This document shows, one piece after another, positions 27,032 to 35,155 of a stretch of DNA of 64,000 nucleotides. Under the pieces are notes generated by a model, which was given only the letters and a program-made list of their open reading frames with translations, was not told the DNA's origin and did not search any database. The translations under genes were made by a program, and so were the position numbers. The stretch is from Agrilutibacter niabensis (GTDB lineage Bacteria; Pseudomonadota; Gammaproteobacteria; Xanthomonadales; Xanthomonadaceae): contig NZ_JBHSNJ010000012.1 in assembly GCF_042657165.1 (NCBI RefSeq), positions 248,001 through 312,000 on the forward strand, in the 5' to 3' direction. The stretch's first letter is position 1, and the number at the start of each line of letters is the position of its first letter.

Positions 27032-27975
27032 ATGCAGGACCGGCCGCCGCGATCGGGCACAGCAATACTGGCTGCTTTGCGCCGCTGGTTCGATACGAAT
27101 GGCAAAGAGGAGGGCCCGTCGAGCAATCGACTTGACTGGCTTCGGGCTGCGCCCTTTATCGGCATGCACCTAGCCTGTCTCTTTGTCTTTGCAGTTGGTG
27201 TCTCGCCTGTCGCGTTATGGGTGGCGGGACTGTTGTATGTGGTTCGCATGTTTGCCCTAACGGCTTTTTACCACCGGTATTTTTCGCACCGCACATTTCG
27301 AACGTCTCGCGCCTTGCAGTTCATATTTGCGTTGATTGGCGCCTCAAGCGTCCAACGGGGTCCATTGTGGTGGGCTGCCCATCACCGCAATCACCATCGT
27401 CACGCGGACACCCCTCTCGACCCTCACTCACCGACGATTCGTGGCTTCCTTTGGAGCCATGTCGGGTGGTTTTTGACTGCAGAAGGATTCCGCACTGATT
27501 GGGCCCGTGTGCCGGATTGGGCGAGGTTCCGGAATTGCGTTGGATTGACCGTTTCGATACTGCAGTTCCGGTCGCCTTGGCAGTGATGCTCTACGCTCTG
27601 GGTGAGAGCCTCGATCGATATGCACCTTCGCTAGGGACAAGCGGAGCCCAGATGCTCATCTGGGGCTTCTTCATCTCTACGGTGGTGTTGTTTCACGCCA
27701 CGGTCACCATCAACTCTTTGGCCCACAGATTCGGGCGTCGGCGATTCAATACGAACGACGAGAGTCGAAACAATATCTGGCTGGCTTTGATCACCTTCGG
27801 GGAGGGATGGCACAACAACCACCATTTTTTCCCTGGTTCCGCGCGCCAGGGTTTCCGGTGGTGGGAATTCGATCCGAGCTGGTATGTCTTGAACGTCATG
27901 GCCGCACTTGGCCTGGTTCGGGACCTCAAGCCAGTGCCCGCGTGGGTCCTCGACAGGGCTCGGAAGAAGGGTTGA
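27032..27975 (+). pseudogene. Fatty acid (acyl-CoA delta-9 type) desaturase with a frameshift
   Basis: Two overlapping frames together give a complete membrane desaturase. The first (from 27032) carries the first two His boxes, HRYFSH and HHRNHH. The second (to 27975) carries HNNHHFFPGSARQGFRWWEFD. The match passes from VPDWARF in the first frame to PELRWIDRFD in the second, at 27529-27531 (TTCCGG, where TTCCCGG would keep the frame). One C therefore appears to be missing. The enzyme would insert a double bond in a fatty acyl chain using di-iron, and it begins the lipid cluster. The FAD oxidoreductase gene starts one base after its stop. Confidence 0.8.
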
Positions 27976-27976
27976 C

Positions 27977-29284
27977 ATGCGCATCGCTGTTATAGGCTCA
28001 GGCATAGCAGGATTGGCTTCGGCATGGTTGTTGTCTCGGCAACACGAGGTCGCACTGTTCGAGGCAAACGACTATCTCGGCGGTCACACCCATACGCATG
28101 CCATAGAGCTAGACGGGCATGCGTTGAATGTCGACACGGGGTTCATAGTCCATAACCCCATGCACTACCCCTTGCTCACCCGATTGTTTGCCGAGCTGGA
28201 GGTAGAGACGGATCCCACCACCATGAGCTTTGCCGTGCGCTGCGAAGCCAATGGGGTGGAGTACAACGCGGCTTCGCTGGCCAGCTTGTTTTGCCAGCGA
28301 CGCAATCTGCTCTCGCCGAGGTTTCTCGGAATGGTGCGCGATATTTTTCGCTTCTATCGCATTGCGCCAGCGTTGCTGCACGAAGAAGGTCCGGGCCCAA
28401 CGTTGGGGGAATACGTCGCGCACCACAACTTTGGGGGCGCATTTTGCGACGAGCATCTGGTGCCCATGGCCTCGGCCTTGTGGTCGTCGCCACCGCGGCA
28501 GGTTCTTGAGTTTCCTGCCAAGTATCTTGTGCAGTTCATGGCCAATCACCAAATGCTCCAGGTCACCGGGCGACCAGAATGGCGGGTGGTGCGTGGTGGC
28601 TCGGCTCGCTACGTCGATGCAATGCGCGGACGATGGTCCGTAGGGGTCCGACTGAGTTCCCCGGTGAACCGGATCCGGCGCCTTGCCGATGGGGTGCGGG
28701 TGTTTGCAGGTGCGTATGCCGAAATATTCGATCAGGTGGTCTTGGCCTGTCACAGCGATCAGGCGCTCGCGCTGCTGGTCGATGCAGATGAGCGGGAAAC
28801 CGACATCCTGGGTGCCATCGACTACCAAGATAACGACGTGGTGCTGCATACGGATGCCCGGATGCTGCCTCGCCACCCGAAGGCCCGGGCTGCGTGGAAC
28901 GTTCACGTGCCGCGAGATCCAGGCGACGCCTGTACCGTCAGCTATTGCATGAACCTGCTCCAGCACCTGGACACCCCGCACCCGGTAGTCGTAACGCTTA
29001 ATCGCCGCACCGAAATCGACCCAAGCCGCGTGCTCAAGCACGTGCAATACCGGCACCCCGTCTACACCACGGCAGCGGTGGCCGCGCAGCGCAGGCGCAT
29101 GGAGATTCAGGGTCGGCGCCGTACATGGTTTGCGGGAGCCTACTGGGGTTGGGGATTTCATGAAGACGGCATGCGCAGTGCGGTGGAGGTGGCCCAAGAT
29201 CTGGGCGTGCGCTGGTGTGACGCCCAATGTGACGCGTCCACCCCATGGGCAGAGACCGCCGCACCGGCGTGGAGTTGCTCGTGA
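27977..29284 (+). CDS. FAD-dependent amine-oxidase-like oxidoreductase
   Basis: The protein has 435 residues. The N-terminal Rossmann motif is MRIAVIGSGIAGLASAWLLS with GSGIAG, followed by FEANDYLGGHTHTH, the FAD-binding extension of NAD(P)/FAD amine oxidases. WFAGAYWGWGFHEDGM near the end is the C-terminal FAD-contact segment of this subgroup. In other bacteria this subgroup is encoded next to DUF1365 and a cyclopropane-synthase-like gene. A role in fatty-acid desaturation or oxidation is inferred from context, by analogy to the furan fatty acid genes of Rhodobacter. The ATG at 27977 lies one base after the desaturase stop; the last A of its TGA stop is the first base of the next gene. Confidence 0.85.
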   Translation: MRIAVIGSGIAGLASAWLLSRQHEVALFEANDYLGGHTHTHAIELDGHALNVDTGFIVHNPMHYPLLTRLFAELEVETDPTTMSFAVRCEANGVEYNAASLASLFCQRRNLLSPRFLGMVRDIFRFYRIAPALLHEEGPGPTLGEYVAHHNFGGAFCDEHLVPMASALWSSPPRQVLEFPAKYLVQFMANHQMLQVTGRPEWRVVRGGSARYVDAMRGRWSVGVRLSSPVNRIRRLADGVRVFAGAYAEIFDQVVLACHSDQALALLVDADERETDILGAIDYQDNDVVLHTDARMLPRHPKARAAWNVHVPRDPGDACTVSYCMNLLQHLDTPHPVVVTLNRRTEIDPSRVLKHVQYRHPVYTTAAVAAQRRRMEIQGRRRTWFAGAYWGWGFHEDGMRSAVEVAQDLGVRWCDAQCDASTPWAETAAPAWSCS

Positions 29285-30051
29285 TGGCTCTCCATAGCGC
29301 TATTTATGAGGGGGGCGTGCGGCATAGGCGCTTCGCGCCTACCCGGCATGACTTTGATTACCGCATGGCCCAGCTCTATCTCGACCTGGATGAGTTGGAT
29401 CATGTCTTCCAGGGGCGATGGCTGTGGTCGCACGATCGTCGCAACGTCGCGGAATTCCGGCGAATCGATTACCTGGGGCCTCCGGATCGGCCACTCTCGG
29501 AGGCCGTTCGTGACCGCGTGCAGGCGGCAACCGGTGAGCGCCCGGACGGCCCCATTCGCCTGCTGACGCACCTGCGCTATTGGGGCTACGTATTCAATCC
29601 TGTGAGCTTCTATTACTGCCATGCCGCCGACGGGCGCTTGGCTTGCATCGTGGCGGAAATTACCAACACGCCGTGGGGCGAACGCCACGCCTATGTGCTG
29701 CCCGTCGGCGACGCCGAATCTCGAGGCCGGTCGCTCCTATGGACGTTCGGCAAGCGTTTCCACGTCTCGCCGTTCATGGCGATGGAACGCGAGTATGCGT
29801 GGTCGTTCACCCAGCCCAGTGACGACCTATTGGTGCACATGAAGGCGTCGCACAACGGCAGACAGGAGTTTGCTGCCACCTTGCGGCTGCAGCGCCAAGC
29901 CTTGAGCGGACCGGCTCTCGCCCGAGTGTTGTGGCGCTATTCGGCCATGACCGCGCAGGTAATCACTGCCATCCACTGGCAAGCTCTGCGCCTCTGGCTC
30001 AAGCGTACTCCAGTGCATCCCCATCCCTCGGTGCTGGACGAGCTCACATGA
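29284..30051 (+). CDS. DUF1365 family protein
   Basis: The protein has 255 residues. Conserved DUF1365 features are AIYEGGVRHRRFAPTRHDF at the start, LLTHLRYWGYVFNPVSFYYC, EITNTPWGERHAYVL and KRFHVSPFM. The biochemical function is not established; it occurs in clusters with flavin oxidoreductases and cyclopropane fatty acid synthase homologs. Its ATG shares the A of the preceding TGA stop, and its own stop overlaps the next start (ATGA), so the three proteins are translated in tandem. Confidence 0.86.
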   Translation: MALHSAIYEGGVRHRRFAPTRHDFDYRMAQLYLDLDELDHVFQGRWLWSHDRRNVAEFRRIDYLGPPDRPLSEAVRDRVQAATGERPDGPIRLLTHLRYWGYVFNPVSFYYCHAADGRLACIVAEITNTPWGERHAYVLPVGDAESRGRSLLWTFGKRFHVSPFMAMEREYAWSFTQPSDDLLVHMKASHNGRQEFAATLRLQRQALSGPALARVLWRYSAMTAQVITAIHWQALRLWLKRTPVHPHPSVLDELT

Positions 30052-31328
30052 ACGATGCTGCAAATGCCCTCCCATTGACGGAAGAAGGGTTCAACGCCTT
30101 TGACCGGTGGCTTCGATCCCGGTTCATTTCCCAACTGCGGGGTTTGCGAGGGCGTACGGTCCTAATCACCGATGCGTTGGGACAAGCTGTCGTGGAGGAT
30201 CCGTCGGCGGCACCGGCGCTGGAGATCCGCGTCAGCCATCCCGGGTTTTATCGAGCCATCGCTGCCAATGGGAGCGTGGGGGCTGCCGAGGCTTATATGG
30301 AGGGCTACTGGGCGTGCTCCGACCTGGTGGGCCTGGTCCAGTTGCTGGTGCGCAATCGCGAGCTCCTGGATGCCATGGAGACCGGTCCCGCGCGATTGGG
30401 CGGGTGGTTGCTCCGCGGCTTGCACTCCCTGCGACGCAATACTCGGGGCGGCGCACGGCGCAACATTGCAGCCCACTACGACCTGGGCAATTCATTCTTT
30501 TCGCTGTTTCTGTCCTCGGACCTCATGTACTCGTCGGCGCTGTTTGTCAGCGCCGGAGAGACGCTCGAAGAAGCGTCCCGCCGAAAGCTGGACGTCATTT
30601 GTCAAAAGCTGCGGCTGCAACCTGAGGACCGGGTGATCGAAATCGGCACAGGGTGGGGTGGCTTCGCGCTGCATGCAGCCCGCCATTACGGCTGCCATGT
30701 CACTACGACCACCATTTCGCGCGAGCAGCACTCCCTCGCCATGCAGCGGGTGAGAGAGGAAGGCCTGGAGGGGCGTGTGACCGTACTGCTGGAGGACTAT
30801 CGCGACCTCCAGGGCCAATACGACAAACTCGTATCGATCGAAATGGTGGAAGCCATCGGCCCCCAGTATTTGGAGTCGTATTTCGCAAAGCTGGGGCAAC
30901 TGCTAACGCCGGACGGGCTGGCGCTGCTGCAGGCCATCACGATCGAGGACCATCGGTACGCGCAGGCCGTCCGCTCCGTGGATTTCATCAAGCTCTACGT
31001 TTTCCCTGGCTCGTTCATTCCTTCGATAAACGCGCTCCTGCAGGCCAAGACGCGGGCCTGCGACTTGGCGCTGGTGCATCTGGAAGACTTCGGGGCGTCC
31101 TATGCACGCACCTTGAATGCGTGGCGCGTACGCTTTTTGGATCGTCTTCCCGATGTACAAGCGCAAGGCTTTGACGAGCGCTTTGTGCGGATGTGGGAGT
31201 TCTATCTGGCGTATTGCGAAGGAGGGTTTCGTGAACGCTCCATCGGTGTCGCTCATTTGCTCTTCAGCAAGCCAGGGCAACGAGAGGCCGGCTATTTTGC
31301 TCATCCTTTGCGGACGCTTGAGGCGTGA
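30048..31328 (+). CDS. Cyclopropane-fatty-acyl-phospholipid synthase-type methyltransferase (1)
   Basis: The protein has 426 residues. The N-terminal ~140 residues form a lipid-binding region. AAHYDLGNSFFSLFLSSDLM (residues ~141-160) with YSSALF is the CFA synthase signature. SAM motif I is IEIGTGWGGFALHAA (197-211) and SIEMVEAIG follows. The C-terminal YCEGGFRERSIGVAHLLFSK includes the Cys in the position of the bicarbonate-binding Cys of E. coli Cfa. It would add a SAM methyl or methylene to an unsaturated phospholipid acyl chain. In sigmaE/ChrR regulons this type makes cyclopropane or methyl-branched precursors of furan fatty acids; which applies here is unknown. Confidence 0.87.
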   Translation: MNDAANALPLTEEGFNAFDRWLRSRFISQLRGLRGRTVLITDALGQAVVEDPSAAPALEIRVSHPGFYRAIAANGSVGAAEAYMEGYWACSDLVGLVQLLVRNRELLDAMETGPARLGGWLLRGLHSLRRNTRGGARRNIAAHYDLGNSFFSLFLSSDLMYSSALFVSAGETLEEASRRKLDVICQKLRLQPEDRVIEIGTGWGGFALHAARHYGCHVTTTTISREQHSLAMQRVREEGLEGRVTVLLEDYRDLQGQYDKLVSIEMVEAIGPQYLESYFAKLGQLLTPDGLALLQAITIEDHRYAQAVRSVDFIKLYVFPGSFIPSINALLQAKTRACDLALVHLEDFGASYARTLNAWRVRFLDRLPDVQAQGFDERFVRMWEFYLAYCEGGFRERSIGVAHLLFSKPGQREAGYFAHPLRTLEA

Positions 31329-31329
31329 A

Positions 31330-31869
31330 ATGCCTTTGATCGCTAACGCTTTCGGCTACCAAGTGGTGTGGCTGGTTGCGGTCATCGGCGCCGGACAAGG
31401 CCGGCCCGTCTGGGGGATCAGTGCGGCTGGCGTCTTTGTCGTAGCCCAATGGGTGACCTCGAAGTACAGGGCCGCCGATGCCTTCCTGATAGTGCTGTCC
31501 CTGGCACTGGGCGTCTGCCTTGACGGCCTCTTGTCCCTGGGTGGCTGGCTGAGCTATGCCTCACCGGCGCCTGCGTTGGTTGCTCCGGCGTGGATCCTGG
31601 CCATCTGGGCGGCGTTTGCAATGACGTTCAATCACTCGTTGCGTTTCTTGCAAGGTCGCCCAGCTTGGGCCCTTGCGCTAGGTGCAATGGGTGGCCCGCT
31701 GGCCTATTGGTCAGCGGCTAGGGGGTTCGACGCGGTGCAGTGGATGGCATCACCGGTTCAAATCGTGGCCGTTCTGGCGCTCACATGGGCGGCGGTCGTC
31801 GCGGTCCTGGCCGAAGCCGCACGCATATGGCGCGTGTCGATTCACGCTTCGGCGAAGGAGTGGCGATGA
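31330..31869 (+). CDS. DUF2878 family membrane protein
   Basis: The protein has 179 residues and about five or six hydrophobic segments. The N-terminus MPLIANAFGYQVVWLVAVIG and LGVCLDGLLSLGGWLSY match the layout of the DUF2878 family, whose members sit in the same lipid cluster in other bacteria. No function is established. The ATG at 31330 lies one base after the stop of the methyltransferase gene, and the stop overlaps the DUF1295 gene by four bases. Confidence 0.72.
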   Translation: MPLIANAFGYQVVWLVAVIGAGQGRPVWGISAAGVFVVAQWVTSKYRAADAFLIVLSLALGVCLDGLLSLGGWLSYASPAPALVAPAWILAIWAAFAMTFNHSLRFLQGRPAWALALGAMGGPLAYWSAARGFDAVQWMASPVQIVAVLALTWAAVVAVLAEAARIWRVSIHASAKEWR

Positions 31870-32645
31870 GCACGGGGCAAGGCTTGCTGCTGGTGTGGTT
31901 GTTGGCGGCGACTGCACAGACTGCCGGCTGGGCGTGGCAACAGCGCCACCGCAATGCGGGCATCGTTGACGCACTTTGGGCCGCGGGTGTTGGGGGCGCA
32001 GCGGTCCTGCTGGCTATTAATGGCGTGGGCGCCATATTGCCAAGGATCACGGTGGGGCTCCTCGGGGGGCTTTGGGGCCTTCGCCTGGCCATCCATCTAT
32101 GGCGACGCGTGCGGCATGAGACCGAGGACGGGCGTTACGCGCATCTGCGTCAACGCTGGGGCGATAAAGGGGCTCTTTGGTTTGCCTTCTTTCAGTTCCA
32201 GGCCAGTCTGGTAGTGCTATTCGCACTGCCCTTCGCTGCCGTGGCACGAAATCCGCAAGGCGTCACCGTCTGGTGGTTCGCAGGTGTGCTCGTGTGGGTG
32301 GCCAGCGTGGTCGGGGAGAGCGCAGCGGACCGGCAGCTGGCCCGATTCCGTGAGGACCCCGCCAACCGAGGTCGTACCTGTCGCGACGGGCTGTGGCGCT
32401 ACTCGCGGCATCCCAACTACTTCTTCGAATGGGTGCACTGGTTTGCCTACGTACTGCTGGCAATTGGATCGCCGCTGGCATGGATGGCCTGGTGCGGCCC
32501 GGTGGTCATGTTCGTCTTTCTGCGCTGGCTCAGTGGCATTCCCTTCACCGAGGCGCAAGCGCTGCGAACCCGCGGTGACGATTACCGCCAGTACCAACGC
32601 AGTACCCCAATGCTGTTTCCCCGGTTTCCCCGGAGCAAACCATGA
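31866..32645 (+). CDS. DUF1295 family membrane protein (steroid reductase-like)
   Basis: The protein has 259 residues and about seven hydrophobic segments. The C-terminal motif GLWRYSRHPNYFFEWVHWF is the hallmark of the DUF1295/isoprenylcysteine methyltransferase and 3-oxo-5-alpha-steroid 4-dehydrogenase-like superfamily. RCRDGL-type residues precede it and RTRGDDYRQYQRSTPMLFPRF closes it. An NADPH-linked reductase or methyltransferase acting on a lipid is plausible; the substrate is not known. The gene overlaps its neighbours on both sides by four bases. Confidence 0.82.
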   Translation: MSTGQGLLLVWLLAATAQTAGWAWQQRHRNAGIVDALWAAGVGGAAVLLAINGVGAILPRITVGLLGGLWGLRLAIHLWRRVRHETEDGRYAHLRQRWGDKGALWFAFFQFQASLVVLFALPFAAVARNPQGVTVWWFAGVLVWVASVVGESAADRQLARFREDPANRGRTCRDGLWRYSRHPNYFFEWVHWFAYVLLAIGSPLAWMAWCGPVVMFVFLRWLSGIPFTEAQALRTRGDDYRQYQRSTPMLFPRFPRSKP

Positions 32646-33736
32646 CCTCCGCTTCGCGCACTCTATTGGAACGTGATGAGCTGCTCCAGGACGTGCCAGC
32701 AGCCGGCCTGCTGGGATTGGCCGAGCGCGGCGTTTTACCCGATGCGCTGATCCGGCTCGGGATTCGTCGTTTGTGCGCTGACCGGCTGGAGGCGGAATCC
32801 GCGGGGGGCTTGAGCGCGCAGTCCAGTCGGTTTGCCGCGCGGATTGCTGAACTTCGCCAGAGTCCAGTCGCCATCCACACCGATGCCGCCAACCGCCAGC
32901 ATTACGAATTGCCGCCCGCGTTCTTCGCACATTGCCTGGGACCGCGCCTGAAATACTCGTCGTGCTACTACCCCAACGGCAACGAATCGCTCGCACAAGC
33001 CGAAGAGGCCATGCTGGCGCTGTACGGTGAGCGCGCTGCGTTGGCGGATGGGCAGGACATCCTGGAGCTGGGGTGCGGTTGGGGGGCGTTGACCCTGTGG
33101 ATGGCGCAGCGTTACCCCCATGCGCGCATCACCGCCGTCTCCAACTCGCGGCCCCAGCGCAGCTTCATTCTGGGCCGCTGTCATGAACTGGGTATCCACA
33201 ACGTCCAGGTACTGACATGTGATGTCAACGAACTGGGTTTCTCCACCGAGCGGTTCGACCGGTGTGTTTCGATCGAGATGTTCGAGCACATGCGCAACTA
33301 CGAGGCGTTGCTTTCGCGGATTGCTGGCTGGCTACGGCCGGGCGGCAATCTGTTCGTGCACATTTTTTGCCATCGCCAATTGCTGTATCCGTTCGACACG
33401 GCTGGAACGGACAATTGGATGGGGCGACATTTTTTTACCGGCGGCCTCATGCCGTCGGCCGATACGCTCGCGTTCTTTCAACGGGATTTGCAGCTTGAGC
33501 GCCGCTGGCTCATCGACGGAACCCATTACCAGCGCACGGCGAATCATTGGCTGGAGCGGCAGGACGCTAACAGGGAGCAACTGCTACCGGTCGCCCGGGA
33601 AACGTACGGCGATGCGGCGGCCCTGTGGTTCCAGCGTTGGCGGATGTTTTGGATGGCCTGTGCCGAGCTGTTCGGATACGAGAACGGACAGCAATGGGGT
33701 GTGGCGCACTACTGCTTCAGCCGGAGGTCGCGATGA
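32642..33736 (+). CDS. Cyclopropane-fatty-acyl-phospholipid synthase-type methyltransferase (2)
   Basis: The protein has 364 residues. It is a second SAM-dependent methyltransferase of the CFA/coclaurine N-methyltransferase group. It has HYELPPAFFAHCLGPRLKYS and SCYYPNG as the CFA signature, motif I LELGCGWGALTLWMAQRYP, and SIEMFEHMRNY. Unlike protein (1) it lacks the long N-terminal lipid-binding domain (motif I at residue 141 versus 197) and has Gly-Cys-Gly instead of Gly-Thr-Gly. It probably methylates a different lipid or intermediate. It starts within the DUF1295 stop and its own stop overlaps the lipocalin start. Confidence 0.83.
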   Translation: MTSASRTLLERDELLQDVPAAGLLGLAERGVLPDALIRLGIRRLCADRLEAESAGGLSAQSSRFAARIAELRQSPVAIHTDAANRQHYELPPAFFAHCLGPRLKYSSCYYPNGNESLAQAEEAMLALYGERAALADGQDILELGCGWGALTLWMAQRYPHARITAVSNSRPQRSFILGRCHELGIHNVQVLTCDVNELGFSTERFDRCVSIEMFEHMRNYEALLSRIAGWLRPGGNLFVHIFCHRQLLYPFDTAGTDNWMGRHFFTGGLMPSADTLAFFQRDLQLERRWLIDGTHYQRTANHWLERQDANREQLLPVARETYGDAAALWFQRWRMFWMACAELFGYENGQQWGVAHYCFSRRSR

Positions 33737-34302
33737 AACGTTGTCTCACCATCGCTGGTGGTCTGGCAGCCGCCTTCGTTGTCTGCGCCTGCGCGCATGA
33801 GCCCACGCCACTGCCGCCAGTGCGGCAGGTCGAACTGCCGCGGTTCATGGGAGACTGGTTTGTCATTGCTCACGTGCCCAGTCGTGTGGAGCGCAACGCC
33901 TACAACGCGGTGGAGACGTACGCGCTTGACGCAAAAGGCCACGTGCAAACGACATTCCGTTTTCGAAATGGGAGCTTCGATGCTCCACTGAAGACCATGA
34001 CCCCGACCGGCTACGTGCAACCCGCCACGAACAATGCGGTCTGGGGAATGCAGTTTGTCTGGCCCATCAGGGCGGAGTACGTGATCGCCTACCTGGCGTC
34101 TGACTATCGGACGACCATCGTGGGACGCAGCAAGCGCGACTATGCCTGGATCATGGCGCGGTCACCTACCTTGGCCGATTCAGAATACGAGGCGCTCCTC
34201 CAGAGACTGGAAGCCATGGGGTACGACCGGGCATCGGTCCGGCGTGTGCCACAGCGCTGGCCCGAATCCCGTGACGATCGCCGGCAACCGGGCGGGGATT
34301 GA
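33733..34302 (+). CDS. blc: Blc-type lipocalin lipoprotein
   Basis: The protein has 189 residues. The lipoprotein signal is MKRCLTIAGGLAAAFVVCAC; the lipobox ends at VCAC and the lipid-bearing Cys is at about residue 20. The mature part has the lipocalin motif LPRFMGDWFVIAHVPSRVER and a later YVIAYLASDYRTTIVGRSKRDYAWIMARSP, as in bacterial lipocalin Blc, an outer-membrane carrier for fatty acids or lysophospholipids. Overlap with the upstream gene by four bases makes it the last cistron of the plus-strand cluster. It is convergent with the opposite-strand unit, with one base between the stops. Confidence 0.88.
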   Translation: MKRCLTIAGGLAAAFVVCACAHEPTPLPPVRQVELPRFMGDWFVIAHVPSRVERNAYNAVETYALDAKGHVQTTFRFRNGSFDAPLKTMTPTGYVQPATNNAVWGMQFVWPIRAEYVIAYLASDYRTTIVGRSKRDYAWIMARSPTLADSEYEALLQRLEAMGYDRASVRRVPQRWPESRDDRRQPGGD

Positions 34303-34303
34303 C

Positions 34304-34474
34304 CTACTCGCGCGGTTGTCGCGCCGCCCACATGTTGTCGATGAGGTTGGGGTAGCGCCGCCCGGCGGCATCGGCACGGTGCTGGGCTGCGGCTTTTTGC
34401 CGAGGCGTCAATGACTGCTTGCCGCCGCGGGACCGCGGATTGGCTTTTTTCCAGGGAGGCGGGGGCTTGGCCAT
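34304..34474 (-). CDS. Small basic protein of unknown function
   Basis: The protein has 56 residues, rich in Lys, Arg, Pro and Ala: MAKPPPPWKKANPRSRGGKQ, then LTPRQKAAAQHRADAAGRRY and PNLIDNMWAARQPRE. The C-terminal pattern GRRYPNLIDNMWAA looks like a conserved short family. Its ATG shares one base with the stop of the preceding small gene (TGATG), so it is translationally coupled to the TspO/ChrR/sigma unit. No function is known. A basic surface would suit nucleic-acid binding; that is inference. Confidence 0.6.
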   Translation of the reverse strand: MAKPPPPWKKANPRSRGGKQSLTPRQKAAAQHRADAAGRRYPNLIDNMWAARQPRE

Positions 34475-34623
34475 CAGAGTTGGGGCGGATGCCGCTTCAC
34501 CGCACGGAAAAATAGCGTCATGCCCCATTGAGCCAATTTGACGGGACACTCCAAACCCAAGCCTTTCGCGGCTGCCACGCCGGTGGCGACGACTGCCGTT
34601 GGTTGAACTATGGCGTCGTTCAT
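34474..34623 (-). CDS. Very small protein downstream of tspO, unknown
   Basis: The protein has 49 residues from the ATG at 34623 (or 52 from the ATG at 34632): MNDAIVQPTAVVATGVAAAK, followed by GLGLECPVKLAQWGMTLFFR and AVKRHPPQL. It starts just past the tspO stop, and its own stop is fused to the next start (TGATG). Tight spacing at both ends is the main support. A hydrophobic middle and one Cys are visible. It is not a family I recognise, and it could be a degraded end of something larger. Confidence 0.45.
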   Translation of the reverse strand: MNDAIVQPTAVVATGVAAAKGLGLECPVKLAQWGMTLFFRAVKRHPPQL

Positions 34624-34637
34624 TACAGGCATCTCTG

Positions 34638-35129
34638 CTAAGCCAGCACTTGCGGGTTTAGCTGCCACACACTGTAGTTGAGCACCAGCGCGAAGCTGAT
34701 CCACGACAGATAGGGCACCAGCAACGCGCCCGCGAGTGGGCGCACACGCCAGAACGCAATCAACACCGCGACGACCAGCGCCCACAGCAGCGCAATGTCC
34801 GCCAAGGCAAGTCCGCCTTTGTGCCAGCCGAAAAACAGCCAACTCCAGAGCGCATTGACGAGCAGTTGAGCCAGGTAGATCAGCAGGGCGTGCCCCGCGC
34901 GGGAAAATCCGTGGGACCGCCATACCAGCCAAGCCGCCAAGGCCATCAGTACATAAAGCACGCTCCAAACCGGCCCAAACACGTTGGCTGGCGGGGCCCA
35001 ACTGGGCTGAGTCAATTGACCATAAAAGGTAGCCGCTTTCACCGAAGCGATGGATCCCACGGCGGCGGCCAGGAAGGTGACAACAACCCAGCCGATTAAA
35101 CCCAACACCGAACGACGCGCGCCCGCCAT
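34638..35129 (-). CDS. tspO: TspO/MBR family tryptophan-rich sensory protein
   Basis: The protein has 163 residues and five membrane segments, the size and topology of TspO. PSWAPPANVFGPVWSVLYVL contains the WxPPxxVFGPVW signature near the first loop, and ALWSWLFFGWHKGGLALADI is a further conserved stretch. TspO binds porphyrins and cholesterol-like ligands and in Rhodobacter modulates tetrapyrrole and photooxidative responses. The ATG at 35129 has a clear Shine-Dalgarno (AAGGAGG) eight bases upstream; a TTG two codons earlier is possible. It follows chrR by 26 bases, so it is in the same unit as the sigma factor. Confidence 0.92.
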   Translation of the reverse strand: MAGARRSVLGLIGWVVVTFLAAAVGSIASVKAATFYGQLTQPSWAPPANVFGPVWSVLYVLMALAAWLVWRSHGFSRAGHALLIYLAQLLVNALWSWLFFGWHKGGLALADIALLWALVVAVLIAFWRVRPLAGALLVPYLSWISFALVLNYSVWQLNPQVLA

Positions 35130-35155
35130 CAGCAATCCTCCTTAGGTTGCGCTAT

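Noticed and set aside
27525..27535. Programmed -1 ribosomal frameshift in the desaturase
   Set aside because: No slippery heptamer and no stem-loop or pseudoknot is visible downstream; a missing base or a broken gene is simpler.
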